Assembly (NCBI GenBank): GCA_947623915.1
Contig: CANQIB010000012.1
Coordinates: 1-64,000, forward strand
Source of the DNA: an uncultured Ruminiclostridium sp.
Lineage (GTDB): Bacteria > Bacillota > Clostridia > Oscillospirales > Ruminococcaceae
DNA: 64,000 nucleotides
Direction of reading: 5' to 3'
Within the stretch, counting starts at the first letter, position 1. Each line of letters starts with the position of its first letter. The translations under genes and the position numbers were made by a program. The notes beneath the pieces were generated by a model. The model was not told the origin of the DNA. It saw nothing but the letters and a program-made list of their open reading frames with translations, and ran no database searches. Of this stretch, positions 27,098-36,211 are shown in pieces.

Positions 27098-28120
27098 TTA
27101 TCTGAATTGACTTAAAAATCTTATATCGTTCTCATACAGCAGGCGCATATCGTCGATGTTGTATCTCATCATAACGATACGCTCCAAGCCGATACCGAAT
27201 GCAAAACCGCTGTATTCGTTCGGGTCGATGCCGCAGTTTATCAGCACCTGCGGGTGTACAAGACCGCTGCCCAGCATTTCTATCCAGCCCTCGCCCTTAC
27301 AGAGCGGGCAGCCCTCGCCGTGGCATTTGAAGCATTGCAGATCCACCTCGGCGGACGGCTCGGTATAGGGGAAGTGGTGCGGACGGAAACGCAGCTTGAT
27401 GTCCTCGCCGTACAACCTTTTCGCAAACATCTCCAACGTGCCTTTAAGGTCGCCGAAGGTTATCTTTTTATCTATCACCAATCCCTCGCATTGATGGAAT
27501 ATCGGGGAGTGGGTAGCGTCCACCGTGTCGGAGCGGTACACGCGTCCGGGGCTTATTATCGCGATAGGCGGCTTATGCGCCAGCATTTCGCGTATCTGCA
27601 CCGATGAGGTCTGCGTCCTGAGCAGTATCTTATCGGTGATGTAAAACGTGTCCTGCTCGTCGCGGGCGGGGTGACCCTCGTCGGTGTTGAGCATATCAAA
27701 CACATATTTGGTTTCCTCTACCTCAGGGCCGTCCACTACGGTATATCCCATTCCGCGGAATATCTCTTTCAGCTCGTCGAGGACTATATTGAGCGGGTGG
27801 CGCACTCCTATCGGACGAGTCCTGCCCGGAAGAGTAACGTCTACCTTTTCCGCTTTCAGCTTTGCGTCCAGCGCCGCGGAGTTGAGCTCGGAGTTTTTGG
27901 AATTTACCGCCTCCTCCAAATTTTTGCGGACGGTGTTCGCAAGCTGTCCCATCGCGGGGCGCTCCTCGGCGGACAGACTGCCCATGGACTTGAGTATCGC
28001 GGTAAGCTCGCCCTTTTTGCCGAGATATTTCACTCGCAGCGCGTCCAGCTCTTTAAGGCCGCCGCACGCGCCGATAGCCGCCAGCGCCTCTTTTTCTATG
28101 TTCTGTAACTGCTCTTTCAT
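27098..28120 (-). CDS. pheS: Phenylalanyl-tRNA synthetase alpha subunit
   Basis: 340-residue catalytic subunit: N-terminal coiled coil, then class II core with the family motifs GRTRPIGVRHPLN, GPEVEETKYVFDMLNTDEGHPARDEQDTF, motif 2 GRVYRSDTVDATHSPIFHQCEG and motif 3 GFAFGIGLERIVMMRY. The start has AAGGA upstream. A good promoter lies about 115 bases before it, and the leader contains a small hairpin GCAAA/TTTGC, but neither a T-box nor a Phe-rich leader peptide is visible. Confidence 0.97.
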   Translation of the reverse strand: MKEQLQNIEKEALAAIGACGGLKELDALRVKYLGKKGELTAILKSMGSLSAEERPAMGQLANTVRKNLEEAVNSKNSELNSAALDAKLKAEKVDVTLPGRTRPIGVRHPLNIVLDELKEIFRGMGYTVVDGPEVEETKYVFDMLNTDEGHPARDEQDTFYITDKILLRTQTSSVQIREMLAHKPPIAIISPGRVYRSDTVDATHSPIFHQCEGLVIDKKITFGDLKGTLEMFAKRLYGEDIKLRFRPHHFPYTEPSAEVDLQCFKCHGEGCPLCKGEGWIEMLGSGLVHPQVLINCGIDPNEYSGFAFGIGLERIVMMRYNIDDMRLLYENDIRFLSQFR

Positions 28121-28233
28121 CTTTTTCTTCCTTATTATTTTGTTCGTTTTTCAGGATACCCGCCGTCAAGGGCGCAAAGCGTTTGCTTTGTACGGCTTCG
28201 GCTCTTTTCGGGCATAAACCTGCATACTAATTT

Positions 28234-28262
28234 ATTATAGCAGAATTGAAAGGCTTTTGCAA
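28234..28262 (-). promoter_or_regulatory. Promoter of pheST
   Basis: Minus strand TTGCAA (28257-28262), 17-base spacer, TATAAT (28234-28239). It is back to back with the cheV promoter about 60 bases away. Confidence 0.75.
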
Positions 28263-28323
28263 GTCCTAATTATAATTTTAAGCGATTTTTCATTTTTCTC
28301 TGCCTAATATGAGCAAACAGCGG

Positions 28324-28352
28324 TTGAAATTTTTAAGGATATATGGTATACT
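28324..28352 (+). promoter_or_regulatory. Promoter of cheV
   Basis: TTGAAA (28324-28329), 17-base spacer, TATACT (28347-28352). It lies inside the upstream part of the track ORF, which shows that the ATG at 28399 and not the one at 28309 is the real start. Confidence 0.75.
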
Positions 28353-28398
28353 TGAAATACATCTAACATACATCTATCCTCAAAAAGGAGGGACTGCC

Positions 28399-29307
28399 AT
28401 GACCGACAATGTAAACGGCGAGCTTCAGGGCGACGAGCTGCTCCAGCTCTTGGAATTTGAAGTGGGCGGAAATCATTACGGCATAAATATCGCTAAGGTG
28501 CTGGAGATAATGATGCGGCGCCGCCTAGCGCCTATCCCCAATTCCCCCGCCGAGATAGAGGGAGTGTTCATGCCCCGTGACAAGCTGATAACGATAGTGG
28601 ATCTTCACAAGGTACTGGGGCTTGAGGAGGACAAAAACGAGCGCGGACTTTTCATCATCTGCCGCTTTAACGATACCGACATCGGTTTTCACGTCGATAA
28701 GGTAGACGGTATACACTCCACCTCATGGAGCGAGATCGAGCACCCTCCGAAAATGGCGGTAAAAGCCGAGGATTCCATTTCCACGGGAATAGTAAAATCC
28801 GAGGGCAGGATAATAGTCATAATAGACTTTGAACGGATAATGATGGCGCTGAACGAAGGGACGGGTCTGGACATGACGGGAGCGGAAAGCGCGAAAGGTC
28901 ATGAACAGGAGCTGAGCGACAAGCATTTAGTGATAGCCGAGGATTCGGATTTTCTCAATCACATGATAGTAAACAGCCTCAGCGAAATAGGATTTAAAGA
29001 GGTGCGCGCTTTCTCCAACGGAAAAGAGGCGTGGGATTATATATCCTCACAGCGCGAGCTTGACGGGGATATATCCGACAGGATAGCCGCCGTGATAACC
29101 GATATAGAAATGCCGCAGATGGACGGTCTGCATCTTACCCGCCTGATAAAATCCGACGAAAAATTAAATAAAGTGCCGGTGTTCCTGTTTTCCTCGCTTT
29201 CAAACGAAAACACCGCCGCAAAAGCCGCCGAGGTCGGCGCGGACGGTCACTATTCAAAGCCGCAGATAGGCACGCTGATACAAAAGCTGGTAGATATACT
29301 TTCCTAA
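28399..29307 (+). CDS. cheV: CheV-type chemotaxis coupling protein (CheW + receiver)
   Basis: 302 residues from ATG 28399 with AAGGAGG eight bases upstream. Residues ~15-155 are a CheW-like domain (LLEFEVGGNHYGINIAKVLEIM, MPRDKLITIVDLHKVLGL), and ~175-300 a response-regulator receiver with the acidic pair in VIAEDSD, the phospho-acceptor aspartate in ITDIEMPQMDG and the lysine of YSKPQ. CheV couples chemoreceptors to CheA and helps adaptation through phosphorylation. No other chemotaxis or flagellar genes are in the window, so this is a stand-alone copy. A bidirectional terminator separates it from aspS. Confidence 0.92.
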   Translation: MTDNVNGELQGDELLQLLEFEVGGNHYGINIAKVLEIMMRRRLAPIPNSPAEIEGVFMPRDKLITIVDLHKVLGLEEDKNERGLFIICRFNDTDIGFHVDKVDGIHSTSWSEIEHPPKMAVKAEDSISTGIVKSEGRIIVIIDFERIMMALNEGTGLDMTGAESAKGHEQELSDKHLVIAEDSDFLNHMIVNSLSEIGFKEVRAFSNGKEAWDYISSQRELDGDISDRIAAVITDIEMPQMDGLHLTRLIKSDEKLNKVPVFLFSSLSNENTAAKAAEVGADGHYSKPQIGTLIQKLVDILS

Positions 29308-29319
29308 AGAAATATAAAG

Positions 29320-29349
29320 ACCCCGTATCCGTTAAATCGGATACGGGGT
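29320..29349. terminator. Bidirectional terminator between cheV and aspS
   Basis: Perfect stem ACCCCGTATCCG / CGGATACGGGGT with a 6-base loop and T-rich flank on the plus strand (TTTGTTTAT); it also serves the convergent aspS end at 29357. Confidence 0.85.
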
Positions 29350-29356
29350 TTGTTTA

Positions 29357-31126
29357 TCAGTTGTTCGGCTTTTGTCTTACCTTGATATGCACCTCGCGGA
29401 GCTGCTGCTCCGTTACCTCGGTGGGCGCGCCGAGCAGCAGGTCCTGCGCGTTGGAGTTCATCGGGAACGCTATGACCTCCCGTATGCTCTCCTCTCCGGC
29501 GAACAGCATCAACATTCTGTCCACTCCGGGAGCCATGCCCGCATGAGGCGGCGCTCCGTATTTGAACGCGCTGTACAGCGCTCCGAATTTTTCCGCAACG
29601 TCCGCCTCGGTATATCCCGCTATCTCGAACGCCTTTACCATTATCTCAGGACGGTGGTTTCTCACCGCGCCGCTGGACAGCTCCACGCCGTTGCATACTA
29701 TATCGTACTGATAAGCGAGTATCTCCAACGGGTCTTTGGTGTTCAGCGCCTCATATCCGCCCTGCGGCATGGAAAACGGGTTGTGGGTAAAGATTATCTT
29801 GCCGCTCTCCTCGTCCTCCTCGTACATCGGGAAATCCACGATAAAGCACAGCTCAAAGCTGTCGTCCTTTATCAGCTCCATACGGGAGGCGACTTCGGTG
29901 CGTATCTGTCCCGCCAGCTTGGGTGCGAGCTTGGGAGTGTCGGCTATAAAATACAGCACGTCGCCGACCTCAAGCTCGCAGCGCGTCTTTAATTCCTCGC
30001 GCTGACCGTCGTTAAGGAATTTATCTATAGGACCGAGATAGTTGAAATTCTCGTCCACCTTGACGTAACCCAACCCTTTCATGCCTATCTCGCGGGCGTA
30101 GGACTCCATTTTCTCGAAAAAGCCCTTGGACTTGCCCGCCATCTGCGGCACCCGTATACCTCTTACGCATTTGTTGCAAAACGGCTTGAAATCGCTGTTT
30201 ACGAACAGGTCGGAAAGCTCGGTTATTATAAGCGGATTGCGAAGATCCGGCTTGTCTGTGCCGTATTTCAGCATAGCCTCCGCATAGGGTATGCGCCTAA
30301 ACGGAGCGGGAGATACCTTTTTCCCGCCGAATTTTACGAATGTGTCATACAGCACCTTTTCCGCAACGGCGAAAACGTCCTCCTGCGTGGCGAACGCCAT
30401 TTCAAAATCAAGCTGATAAAATTCTCCGGGGGAGCGGTCGGCTCTCGCGTCCTCGTCACGGAAGCAGGGCGCTATCTGGAAATACCTGTCAAATCCCGAT
30501 ACCATAAGCAGCTGCTTGAATATCTGCGGAGCCTGCGGCAAAGCGTAAAACTTTCCGTGGTGCTTGCGGCTGGGTATCAGGTAGTCGCGCGCGCCCTCCG
30601 GCGAGCTGGTGGACAGTATCGGAGTCTGTATCTCCAAAAATCCCATCTCGGTCATCTTATTGCGCAAAAAGGATATTACCTCGCTGCGCAGTATGATGTT
30701 GTTGTGCATTTTTCTGTTTCTCAAATCAAGATAACGGTATTTGAGCCGTATATCCTCTTTGGTCTCGGTAGAGGTCGGCACTTCAAACGGCAGCTGCTCC
30801 GCCTCCACCTTTCCGAGTATCTCCAAGCTCTCGGCGGATATTTCAATAGTGCCGGTGCTTATCTTATCGTTATACGTTCCCTCACCGCGCTTTATCACGG
30901 TACCGCCTACGGTTACGGCACACTCCTTGTTTACCCCGTCCAGCAGCCCCTCGTTTTTCTGAAAGGTTATCTGAACATAGCCGTAATGGTCGCGCAGGTC
31001 GATAAACTTTATTCCTCCGTGGTCGCGGATATTCTCCACCCAGCCCGCGACTCTCACGTTCTTGCCTATATCCGCCTCGCTCAGCATGGCGCAGGTGTGA
31101 GTGCGGTATATGTTTTCCAAAAACAT
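29357..31126 (-). CDS. aspS: Aspartyl-tRNA synthetase, bacterial type
   Basis: 589-residue class II enzyme: N-terminal OB-fold anticodon-binding domain (VRVAGWVENIRDHGGIKFIDLRD), motif 2 FRDEDARADRSPGEFYQLDFEM, the bacterial-type GAD insert, and motif 3 GMAPGVDRMLMLFAG. It lies directly downstream of gatB in a gatC-gatA-gatB-aspS array with a 25-base gap. With GatCAB present, the enzyme may be non-discriminating and also form Asp-tRNA-Asn, but its specificity cannot be read reliably by eye. The start has GAAAGGG upstream. Confidence 0.97.
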   Translation of the reverse strand: MFLENIYRTHTCAMLSEADIGKNVRVAGWVENIRDHGGIKFIDLRDHYGYVQITFQKNEGLLDGVNKECAVTVGGTVIKRGEGTYNDKISTGTIEISAESLEILGKVEAEQLPFEVPTSTETKEDIRLKYRYLDLRNRKMHNNIILRSEVISFLRNKMTEMGFLEIQTPILSTSSPEGARDYLIPSRKHHGKFYALPQAPQIFKQLLMVSGFDRYFQIAPCFRDEDARADRSPGEFYQLDFEMAFATQEDVFAVAEKVLYDTFVKFGGKKVSPAPFRRIPYAEAMLKYGTDKPDLRNPLIITELSDLFVNSDFKPFCNKCVRGIRVPQMAGKSKGFFEKMESYAREIGMKGLGYVKVDENFNYLGPIDKFLNDGQREELKTRCELEVGDVLYFIADTPKLAPKLAGQIRTEVASRMELIKDDSFELCFIVDFPMYEEDEESGKIIFTHNPFSMPQGGYEALNTKDPLEILAYQYDIVCNGVELSSGAVRNHRPEIMVKAFEIAGYTEADVAEKFGALYSAFKYGAPPHAGMAPGVDRMLMLFAGEESIREVIAFPMNSNAQDLLLGAPTEVTEQQLREVHIKVRQKPNN

Positions 31127-31151
31127 CTGTCTTGCCCTTTCTGACTTAAAT

Positions 31152-32573
31152 TTATTTCAGCTTTTCTTCCAGCACGCGTTTTATCGCGGCGGGCGACGCC
31201 GAACCTTTCAGCGCCCTGTTGCATTGTCCCATCAGGAAGCCGAACACCTTGGTCTCGCCGTTTCGGTACTGCTCCACCGCTTTGGGATTTGCCGCGAGTA
31301 TCTCGTCTACCGTCTTTTCGGTAAGCTCGCTGTCCTCTTTTATCCAAAGCTGCTCCCGCTCGGCTATCTCGTCGGGAGTACCGCCCGACGCCGTCATATC
31401 GCGAAGTATCATCTTGCGGTTGTCCTTGGATATTTTGCCGGTCTCGGCAAGCTCCACCAGTCTTGCAAAATTCTCCGGCGCAAACGGGATATTCTCCGCG
31501 TCCACCTCTCCGAGGTTTATCCTGCGCATAAGCTCTACCGTTATAAAGGTGGCTATCGGCTTGGGGTTGTCGTATGCCTTGACCGCCGCCTCAAAAAAGT
31601 CGCTTACCGCTTTGGTATTTATCAGCACCGCCGCGTCCGCGCCGGATATGCCGTATTCCTTTGTGTAACGCTCGTACCGCTGCTGCGGCATTTCGGGTAT
31701 ATCCGCCTTTATCGCCGCAAGCTCCTCCTCGGTAAATATTATCGGAGGTATATCGGGATCGGGGAAGTAACGATAGTCGTGCGCGTCCTCCTTGGAGCGC
31801 AGAGAGCTGGTCTCTCCCGTCGCGTCGTTGAAATGCAGGGTTTCCTGTATCACCCGTTCGCCGTTTTCTATAAGCTCGGTCTGGCGGTATATCTCATATT
31901 CTACCGCGCGCTGTATCGCCCGCAGAGAGTTAAGGTTTTTGACCTCGGTGCGCGTTCCCAGAGTATCCGAGCCCTCCGGCGCGAGCGAGATATTTACGTC
32001 GCACCGCATACTGCCCTGCTCCAGCCTGCCGTCGCAGACTCCCGCATATTGCAGCATCAGCCGTATCTTCTCGAAAAACGCGGTGACGTCCGCCGCCGAG
32101 TGGAAATCCGGCTCGGTGACTATCTCTATGAGCGGTATGCCGCAGCGGTTGTAATCCGCAAGGCTTATGCGGTTTTCATGCACCAGCTTGCCCGCGTCCT
32201 CCTCAAGATGTATGCGGTTTATCCTCATGCGCTTGGTCTTTCCCTCGGACTCTATGTCCACATATCCGCCAAGACATACGGGTCTTGGCATTTGGGATAT
32301 CTGGTACGCCTTGGGAAGGTCGGGATAGAAATAGTTTTTTCTGTCCCATTTGGTAAAGCGGGATATTTCACAGTTCATGATATAACCGGCTTTTATTATA
32401 TATTCCACCGCTTTGGAATTAAGCACGGGCAAAGTGCCGGGCAGTCCGGAGCATACCGGACAGCAGCGGCTGTTAGGCTCTCCGCCGAATTTTGCCGAGC
32501 AGGTGCAGAACACCTTGGATTCGGTCATAAGCTCGGCGTGTATCTCAAGCCCTATCGTGGGGTATAACTTCAT
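31152..32573 (-). CDS. gatB: Asp/Glu-tRNA amidotransferase subunit B
   Basis: 473-residue subunit of GatCAB, which converts misacylated Glu-tRNA-Gln and/or Asp-tRNA-Asn to the amidated form. Family hallmarks are the N-terminal YPTIGLEIHAELMTESK, the Zn-site cysteines in FCTCSAKFGGEPNSRCCPVC, the kinase-domain segment SRFTKWDRKNYFYPDLPKAYQISQ, and the C-terminal YqeY-like tail (NRALKGSASPAAIKRVLEEKL) that binds tRNA. Ribosome site AAAGGAGG. Cotranscribed with gatC and gatA upstream and aspS downstream. Confidence 0.97.
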   Translation of the reverse strand: MKLYPTIGLEIHAELMTESKVFCTCSAKFGGEPNSRCCPVCSGLPGTLPVLNSKAVEYIIKAGYIMNCEISRFTKWDRKNYFYPDLPKAYQISQMPRPVCLGGYVDIESEGKTKRMRINRIHLEEDAGKLVHENRISLADYNRCGIPLIEIVTEPDFHSAADVTAFFEKIRLMLQYAGVCDGRLEQGSMRCDVNISLAPEGSDTLGTRTEVKNLNSLRAIQRAVEYEIYRQTELIENGERVIQETLHFNDATGETSSLRSKEDAHDYRYFPDPDIPPIIFTEEELAAIKADIPEMPQQRYERYTKEYGISGADAAVLINTKAVSDFFEAAVKAYDNPKPIATFITVELMRRINLGEVDAENIPFAPENFARLVELAETGKISKDNRKMILRDMTASGGTPDEIAEREQLWIKEDSELTEKTVDEILAANPKAVEQYRNGETKVFGFLMGQCNRALKGSASPAAIKRVLEEKLK

Positions 32574-32601
32574 TTTGCGGATCCTCCTTTCCTCGCCGCG
32601 C

Positions 32602-34056
32602 TTACGCCCTGAATTTGTTGGGCATTACGGTAAAATTCCTTTGATATGCGTCGGCGGTCTGTATCAGCGTCGCCTCGTCGAACCTCTTTCCGACCAGCGA
32701 CATACCTATCGGCATACCGTCCGCGTTGTAGCCGCAGGGCAGCGATATGGCGGGCAGCGACGCGATATTTACCGTTACCGTGCAGATATCCGCAAGATAC
32801 ATTTTTACGGGATCGGTCTCCTGCTCTCCTATCCTGTATGCCACCGTCGGCGCGGTCGGAGTAAGTATAACGTCCGCCTGCGCGTATATATCGTTGTATT
32901 CTTTTATTATCTGCTGCTTTAACGCGAGCGCCTTGCGGTAATATGCGTCGTAATATCCGCTGGAAAGCGCATAGTTGCCCAGCAGTATGCGGCGCTTTAC
33001 CTCCGCGCCGAAGCCCCGGCTGCGGCTGTCGCGTATCATCTCGTCAAAGCTCCTGCCCTCTCCGCGCAGTCCGTATTTTATCCCGTCAAAGCGCGACAGA
33101 TTTGACGCCGCCTCCGCGCCGGAAATAAGGTAGTACGCCGCTACCGCGTATTTCAGGCTGCTCATGGAGCAGTCCACCAGCTCAGCGCCCAGCTTTTCGT
33201 ATTCCTTAGCGGCGGCGGTCACCGCCTGCTTTACCTCATCGTCGGTGCTGTCGCCGAAAAATTCCCTCGGCAGCGCTATCTTCATGCCCTTTATGCTTTG
33301 ACCTATCTTCGCGTTAAAGTCCTCGACCGGCACTCCGGCGGAGGTCGCGTCGTGTTCGTCACGGCCCGCCACGGCGTTAAGCAGTATGCCGCAGTCCTCC
33401 GCGCTGTTCGCTATCGGACCTATCTGGTCAAGCGAGCTTGCAAAGGCTATCAGCCCGTATCTCGATACCCTGCCGTAAGTCGGCTTTAAGCCGGTAACGC
33501 CGCAAAACGACGACGGCTGTCTTATCGAACCGCCGGTATCCGAGCCGAGCGCCGCCGGAGCAAGTCCCGCGCTGACCGCAGCCGCGCTGCCGCCGCTTGA
33601 GCCGCCCGGCACTCTGCCGGTATCGTACGGGTTTTTCGTCTTGGAAAAAGCCGCCGTCTGGGTAGAACCGCCCATCGCAAATTCGTCCATGCTGGTCTTT
33701 CCCAAAAGCACATAGCCCTGACCGTTCAGCTTTTCTATTACCGTCGCGTTGTACGGCGGGACAAAGTTTTCCAGCATCTTCGACGCGCAGGTAGTCCTTA
33801 TCCCGTCGGTGCAGATATTGTCCTTTATCGCAAGCGGTATGCCGGTAAGAGGCTGCGCCTTGTTATCGTCTATCAGCTTTTGCGCTTGTTCCGCCGCAAT
33901 TTTCGCCTGCTCCTCGGTGACGGTGATGTAGCTTTCCACCTCGGCGTCCGCCGTCTTTATCCTGCCTATATATTCTTCCGCAAGCTCCGCCGCGCTTATC
34001 TCTTTGTCGTCCAGCGCCTTGCGCAGCTCTTTAAGAGAAACCTTAGTTATATCCAT
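32602..34056 (-). CDS. gatA: Asp/Glu-tRNA amidotransferase subunit A (glutaminase)
   Basis: 484-residue amidase-signature enzyme that releases ammonia from glutamine for GatB. The Ser-cisSer-Lys triad is visible: lysine in PLAIKDNI, the signature GGSSGGSAAAVSAGLAP and the nucleophile region GSDTGGSIRQPSSFCG. Length and N-terminus (ITKVSLKELRKALDDKEISAAELAEEYI) are typical. Ribosome site AAGGA. It follows gatC by 14 bases and precedes gatB by ~28. Confidence 0.97.
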   Translation of the reverse strand: MDITKVSLKELRKALDDKEISAAELAEEYIGRIKTADAEVESYITVTEEQAKIAAEQAQKLIDDNKAQPLTGIPLAIKDNICTDGIRTTCASKMLENFVPPYNATVIEKLNGQGYVLLGKTSMDEFAMGGSTQTAAFSKTKNPYDTGRVPGGSSGGSAAAVSAGLAPAALGSDTGGSIRQPSSFCGVTGLKPTYGRVSRYGLIAFASSLDQIGPIANSAEDCGILLNAVAGRDEHDATSAGVPVEDFNAKIGQSIKGMKIALPREFFGDSTDDEVKQAVTAAAKEYEKLGAELVDCSMSSLKYAVAAYYLISGAEAASNLSRFDGIKYGLRGEGRSFDEMIRDSRSRGFGAEVKRRILLGNYALSSGYYDAYYRKALALKQQIIKEYNDIYAQADVILTPTAPTVAYRIGEQETDPVKMYLADICTVTVNIASLPAISLPCGYNADGMPIGMSLVGKRFDEATLIQTADAYQRNFTVMPNKFRA

Positions 34057-34070
34057 GCCCTGTCCTTCCT

Positions 34071-34349
34071 TTATTCCACCATTTTCGGCACCACATAGCA
34101 GTTATCCTGCGGCTCCGTGTTGGACAGCAGCCTGTCTGTAGGGTAAGAGGGCTTTGCCGCGTCCTTTCTTACCTCGCTGTATGTTATGCTGTTGTTGTCC
34201 TTTGTGTCGTCGTATGTCAGGTCTATCTCTTTTACGGTGTCCATAAGCTCGATTATCGCGCTCATTTCCTCCATAACCTTTTGTTTTTCGTCATCGGTGA
34301 AATTGAGCTTGCTCAATTCACAAAGATGATCTATGGTCTTTATATCCAT
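34071..34349 (-). CDS. gatC: Asp/Glu-tRNA amidotransferase subunit C
   Basis: 92-residue helper subunit that stabilises GatA-GatB. From ATG 34349 (GAAAGGA nine bases upstream) it reads MDIKTIDHLCELSKLNFTDD, the standard GatC start; the 17 extra track residues overlap the promoter region and are discarded. The C-terminus has the usual LRKDAAKPSY-like block (VRKDAAKPSYPTDRLL). It is the first gene of the gatCAB-aspS operon. Confidence 0.95.
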   Translation of the reverse strand: MDIKTIDHLCELSKLNFTDDEKQKVMEEMSAIIELMDTVKEIDLTYDDTKDNNSITYSEVRKDAAKPSYPTDRLLSNTEPQDNCYVVPKMVE

Positions 34350-34388
34350 ATATGTTCCTTTCTCCGTTCGACAGACATAATTTATAAC

Positions 34389-34417
34389 AGTATAACACAT
34401 TTTTTGCTTTCAGTCAA
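34389..34417 (-). promoter_or_regulatory. Promoter of gatCAB-aspS
   Basis: Minus strand TTGACT (34412-34417), 17-base spacer, TATACT (34389-34394), about 40 bases before the gatC start. Confidence 0.8.
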
Positions 34418-34449
34418 GGACTTATACCCGCAAACCGCTAAAGTTAAGC

Positions 34450-34698
34450 AAAAAGCCGTGCAGAACGCACTTTCAGTCTGTAGAAAAAGGTCAATATAAA
34501 GCGGAAGGAAAGAGGTGTTTGAGGGGAAAACCATCAGGGTTTTCACCCTCAAGTTTGATAAGAGCCGCGCAAAGCGCGGCAAAAATCGAGCTAGACTGCT
34601 TACGCAGTCTAGCCGATTTTTTGGCAGCTTGTCGGGAAATCCGACCGTAGGGAGGGTTTTTCGACAAGCTGAAAAGCCGTGCAGAACGCACGGCTTTT
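34450..34698 (+). repeat. Terminator-associated repeat, copy C, with duplicated hairpin
   Basis: Core 34471-34671 (starts near TCTGTAGAAAAAGG, ends TTTTTCGACAAGCT) matches copies B and D. The complete terminator hairpin (arms AAAAGCCGTGC / GCACGGCTTTT) is at 34672-34698 next to the ABC ATPase gene, and a second copy, lacking its last arm, is at 34450-34470 followed on the minus strand by TTTTTGC. Orientation is opposite to the ATPase gene. The variable internal hairpin is CTAGACTGC / GCAGTCTAG. The core fills the whole gap between the ATPase gene and the gatC promoter. ORFs 34491-34700 in the track are repeat translations. Confidence 0.85.
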
Positions 34699-34706
34699 AA
34701 TATATT

Positions 34707-35351
34707 TTATTTTATCTTGCTGATGACTCCCTTGTCCATCTCGTTTACCGTGTCGCACAGCACTTCTATATCCTCCGCCGAATGGGAGGCTATCAGCACG
34801 GTCTTGCCCTGCTCTCTGAATTCAAGCAGGTACTTCCTCATATCCGCCACTCCGTCCTTATCCAGCCCGTTCATAGGCTCGTCGAGTATCAGCAGTTCGG
34901 GGTCCTCCATTATCGCCTGCGCAAGCCCCAGCCTTTGCCGCATACCCAGCGAATATTTGCCGACGTGCAGCTTTAGGTCGGGGTCAAGTCCCACTCGGCG
35001 CATACTGTCCTTTACCTGCTCCGAGTTTATTTTGTTGTTCAGCGACGCGAGCAGCTTTAAATTCTTGAACCCGCTGTAATAGGGGATAAACCCCGGCGTT
35101 TCGATAATTATACCTATGCTCTGCGGGAAATCGCAGTCCTTTCCTATCCTCTGACCGGCTACCGTCACCTCGCCCGAAGTGGTATGTACGAACCCGCAGA
35201 TACATTTCATCAGCATCGTCTTGCCGCTGCCGTTTCGTCCGATAAGTCCGTGTATCTTCCCGCGCTCAAAGCCGACGGTTATATGTTTGAGTATCTCGGT
35301 CTTTTTAATGGTAAGCGATACGTCGTTTACGTCTATAAGCATATCCGTCAC
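34707..35351 (-). CDS. ABC transporter ATP-binding protein
   Basis: 214-residue ATPase subunit: Walker A GRNGSGKTM, signature YSLGMRQRL, Walker B LLILDEPMNGLD, H-loop ASHS. Small size and sequence are typical of two- or three-component exporters of peptides, lantibiotics or unknown compounds. The GTG start overlaps the stop of the upstream permease (GTGA) with GGAGG close by, showing translational coupling; an ATG three codons in is an alternative. It forms a module with the two membrane proteins and possibly the lipoprotein upstream. Confidence 0.9.
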   Translation of the reverse strand: MTDMLIDVNDVSLTIKKTEILKHITVGFERGKIHGLIGRNGSGKTMLMKCICGFVHTTSGEVTVAGQRIGKDCDFPQSIGIIIETPGFIPYYSGFKNLKLLASLNNKINSEQVKDSMRRVGLDPDLKLHVGKYSLGMRQRLGLAQAIMEDPELLILDEPMNGLDKDGVADMRKYLLEFREQGKTVLIASHSAEDIEVLCDTVNEMDKGVISKIK

Positions 35352-36211
35352 CGTTCCTCCGTACTGTAGAAATTAGTCTTTTTCAGCGCCAACGCGCCCA
35401 AGGTCACCATCACGACGATAAACACCGCAAAATACAGATATGACGCCCACAGCGGGAATACCTGCGCCGCAAGTATCTCCTGAAAATGCACCCACACCAC
35501 CATATTCGCCGTGGGGAATATCCACATCAGCGCGGAATAGGCGGAAAACGCGGTAACTCCCGCACCCAGCACCGCAACGCTCGCGAGCAGTCCGGCGGTC
35601 TTCAGCTTTAGCATTTTAAAGACCAGCAGCATGGAGCATATCGAAAACAGATAAAGCACCAACAGCGAGCAGGTCGCGGGGAGCGTTTCGTAAAGGTACA
35701 CCTGATTGTATAAGTTCGGCGGCAAAAGCTGCGATACAAAGGAGTCGTACTCCTGCGGGAAATGGGACATATACAGCCTCGTCACATCGCTCCAATCCGA
35801 GCCTATAAAGCTGTTGGGCAGCGCGAAAAGCGACGTGCCTATAAATATCACCGCCACAAAGCTGACAGCCGCCATCAGCGCGAACAAAAGCTGTCCCGCC
35901 AGCCATTTCAGCTTGCCGGTGCGGTTTATCAGAAAATACATATTGCTCGACGAGGACGGGAAGTCGCTCATCAGTACAAAGAACACCGACGGGATAAGCA
36001 GCAGCAGTATCGGGGAATTTGTCACCGCTATGAACGGCTCGAACAGGTTCAGCGGCGCGCCGAACTTTTCCGCCCTGTCCATAAGCGGCTGAGTTACCAG
36101 CCCGTTTATCACTACCAGCATTATAAGGACAATTATCATGCGCGGGTCGGTCACCCAACGGACGTACTCGCTTCTTGCGACGAACCATACCGTCGAAAGT
36201 TTTTTACTCAC
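35348..36211 (-). CDS. ABC-2-like membrane protein
   Basis: About 287 residues with six to seven membrane segments (PRMIIVLIMLVVINGLV, SPILLLLIPSVFFVLM, WLAGQLLFALMAAVSFVAVIF, LVLYLFSICSMLLVF, LASVAVLGAGVTAFSA, YLYFAVFIVVMVTLGALAL). No enzyme motif. The TTG at the track start abuts the ribosome site; GTG at 36211, nine bases from GGAGG, is preferred and overlaps the previous gene. It is the likely permease of the downstream ATPase; substrate unknown. Confidence 0.8.
   Translation of the reverse strand: MSKKLSTVWFVARSEYVRWVTDPRMIIVLIMLVVINGLVTQPLMDRAEKFGAPLNLFEPFIAVTNSPILLLLIPSVFFVLMSDFPSSSSNMYFLINRTGKLKWLAGQLLFALMAAVSFVAVIFIGTSLFALPNSFIGSDWSDVTRLYMSHFPQEYDSFVSQLLPPNLYNQVYLYETLPATCSLLVLYLFSICSMLLVFKMLKLKTAGLLASVAVLGAGVTAFSAYSALMWIFPTANMVVWVHFQEILAAQVFPLWASYLYFAVFIVVMVTLGALALKKTNFYSTEER

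Noticed and set aside
28121-28240. T-box or Phe leader peptide for pheST
   Set aside because: Leader translations contain no Phe-rich stretch and no T-box core was found; only a small GCAAA/TTTGC hairpin is present.
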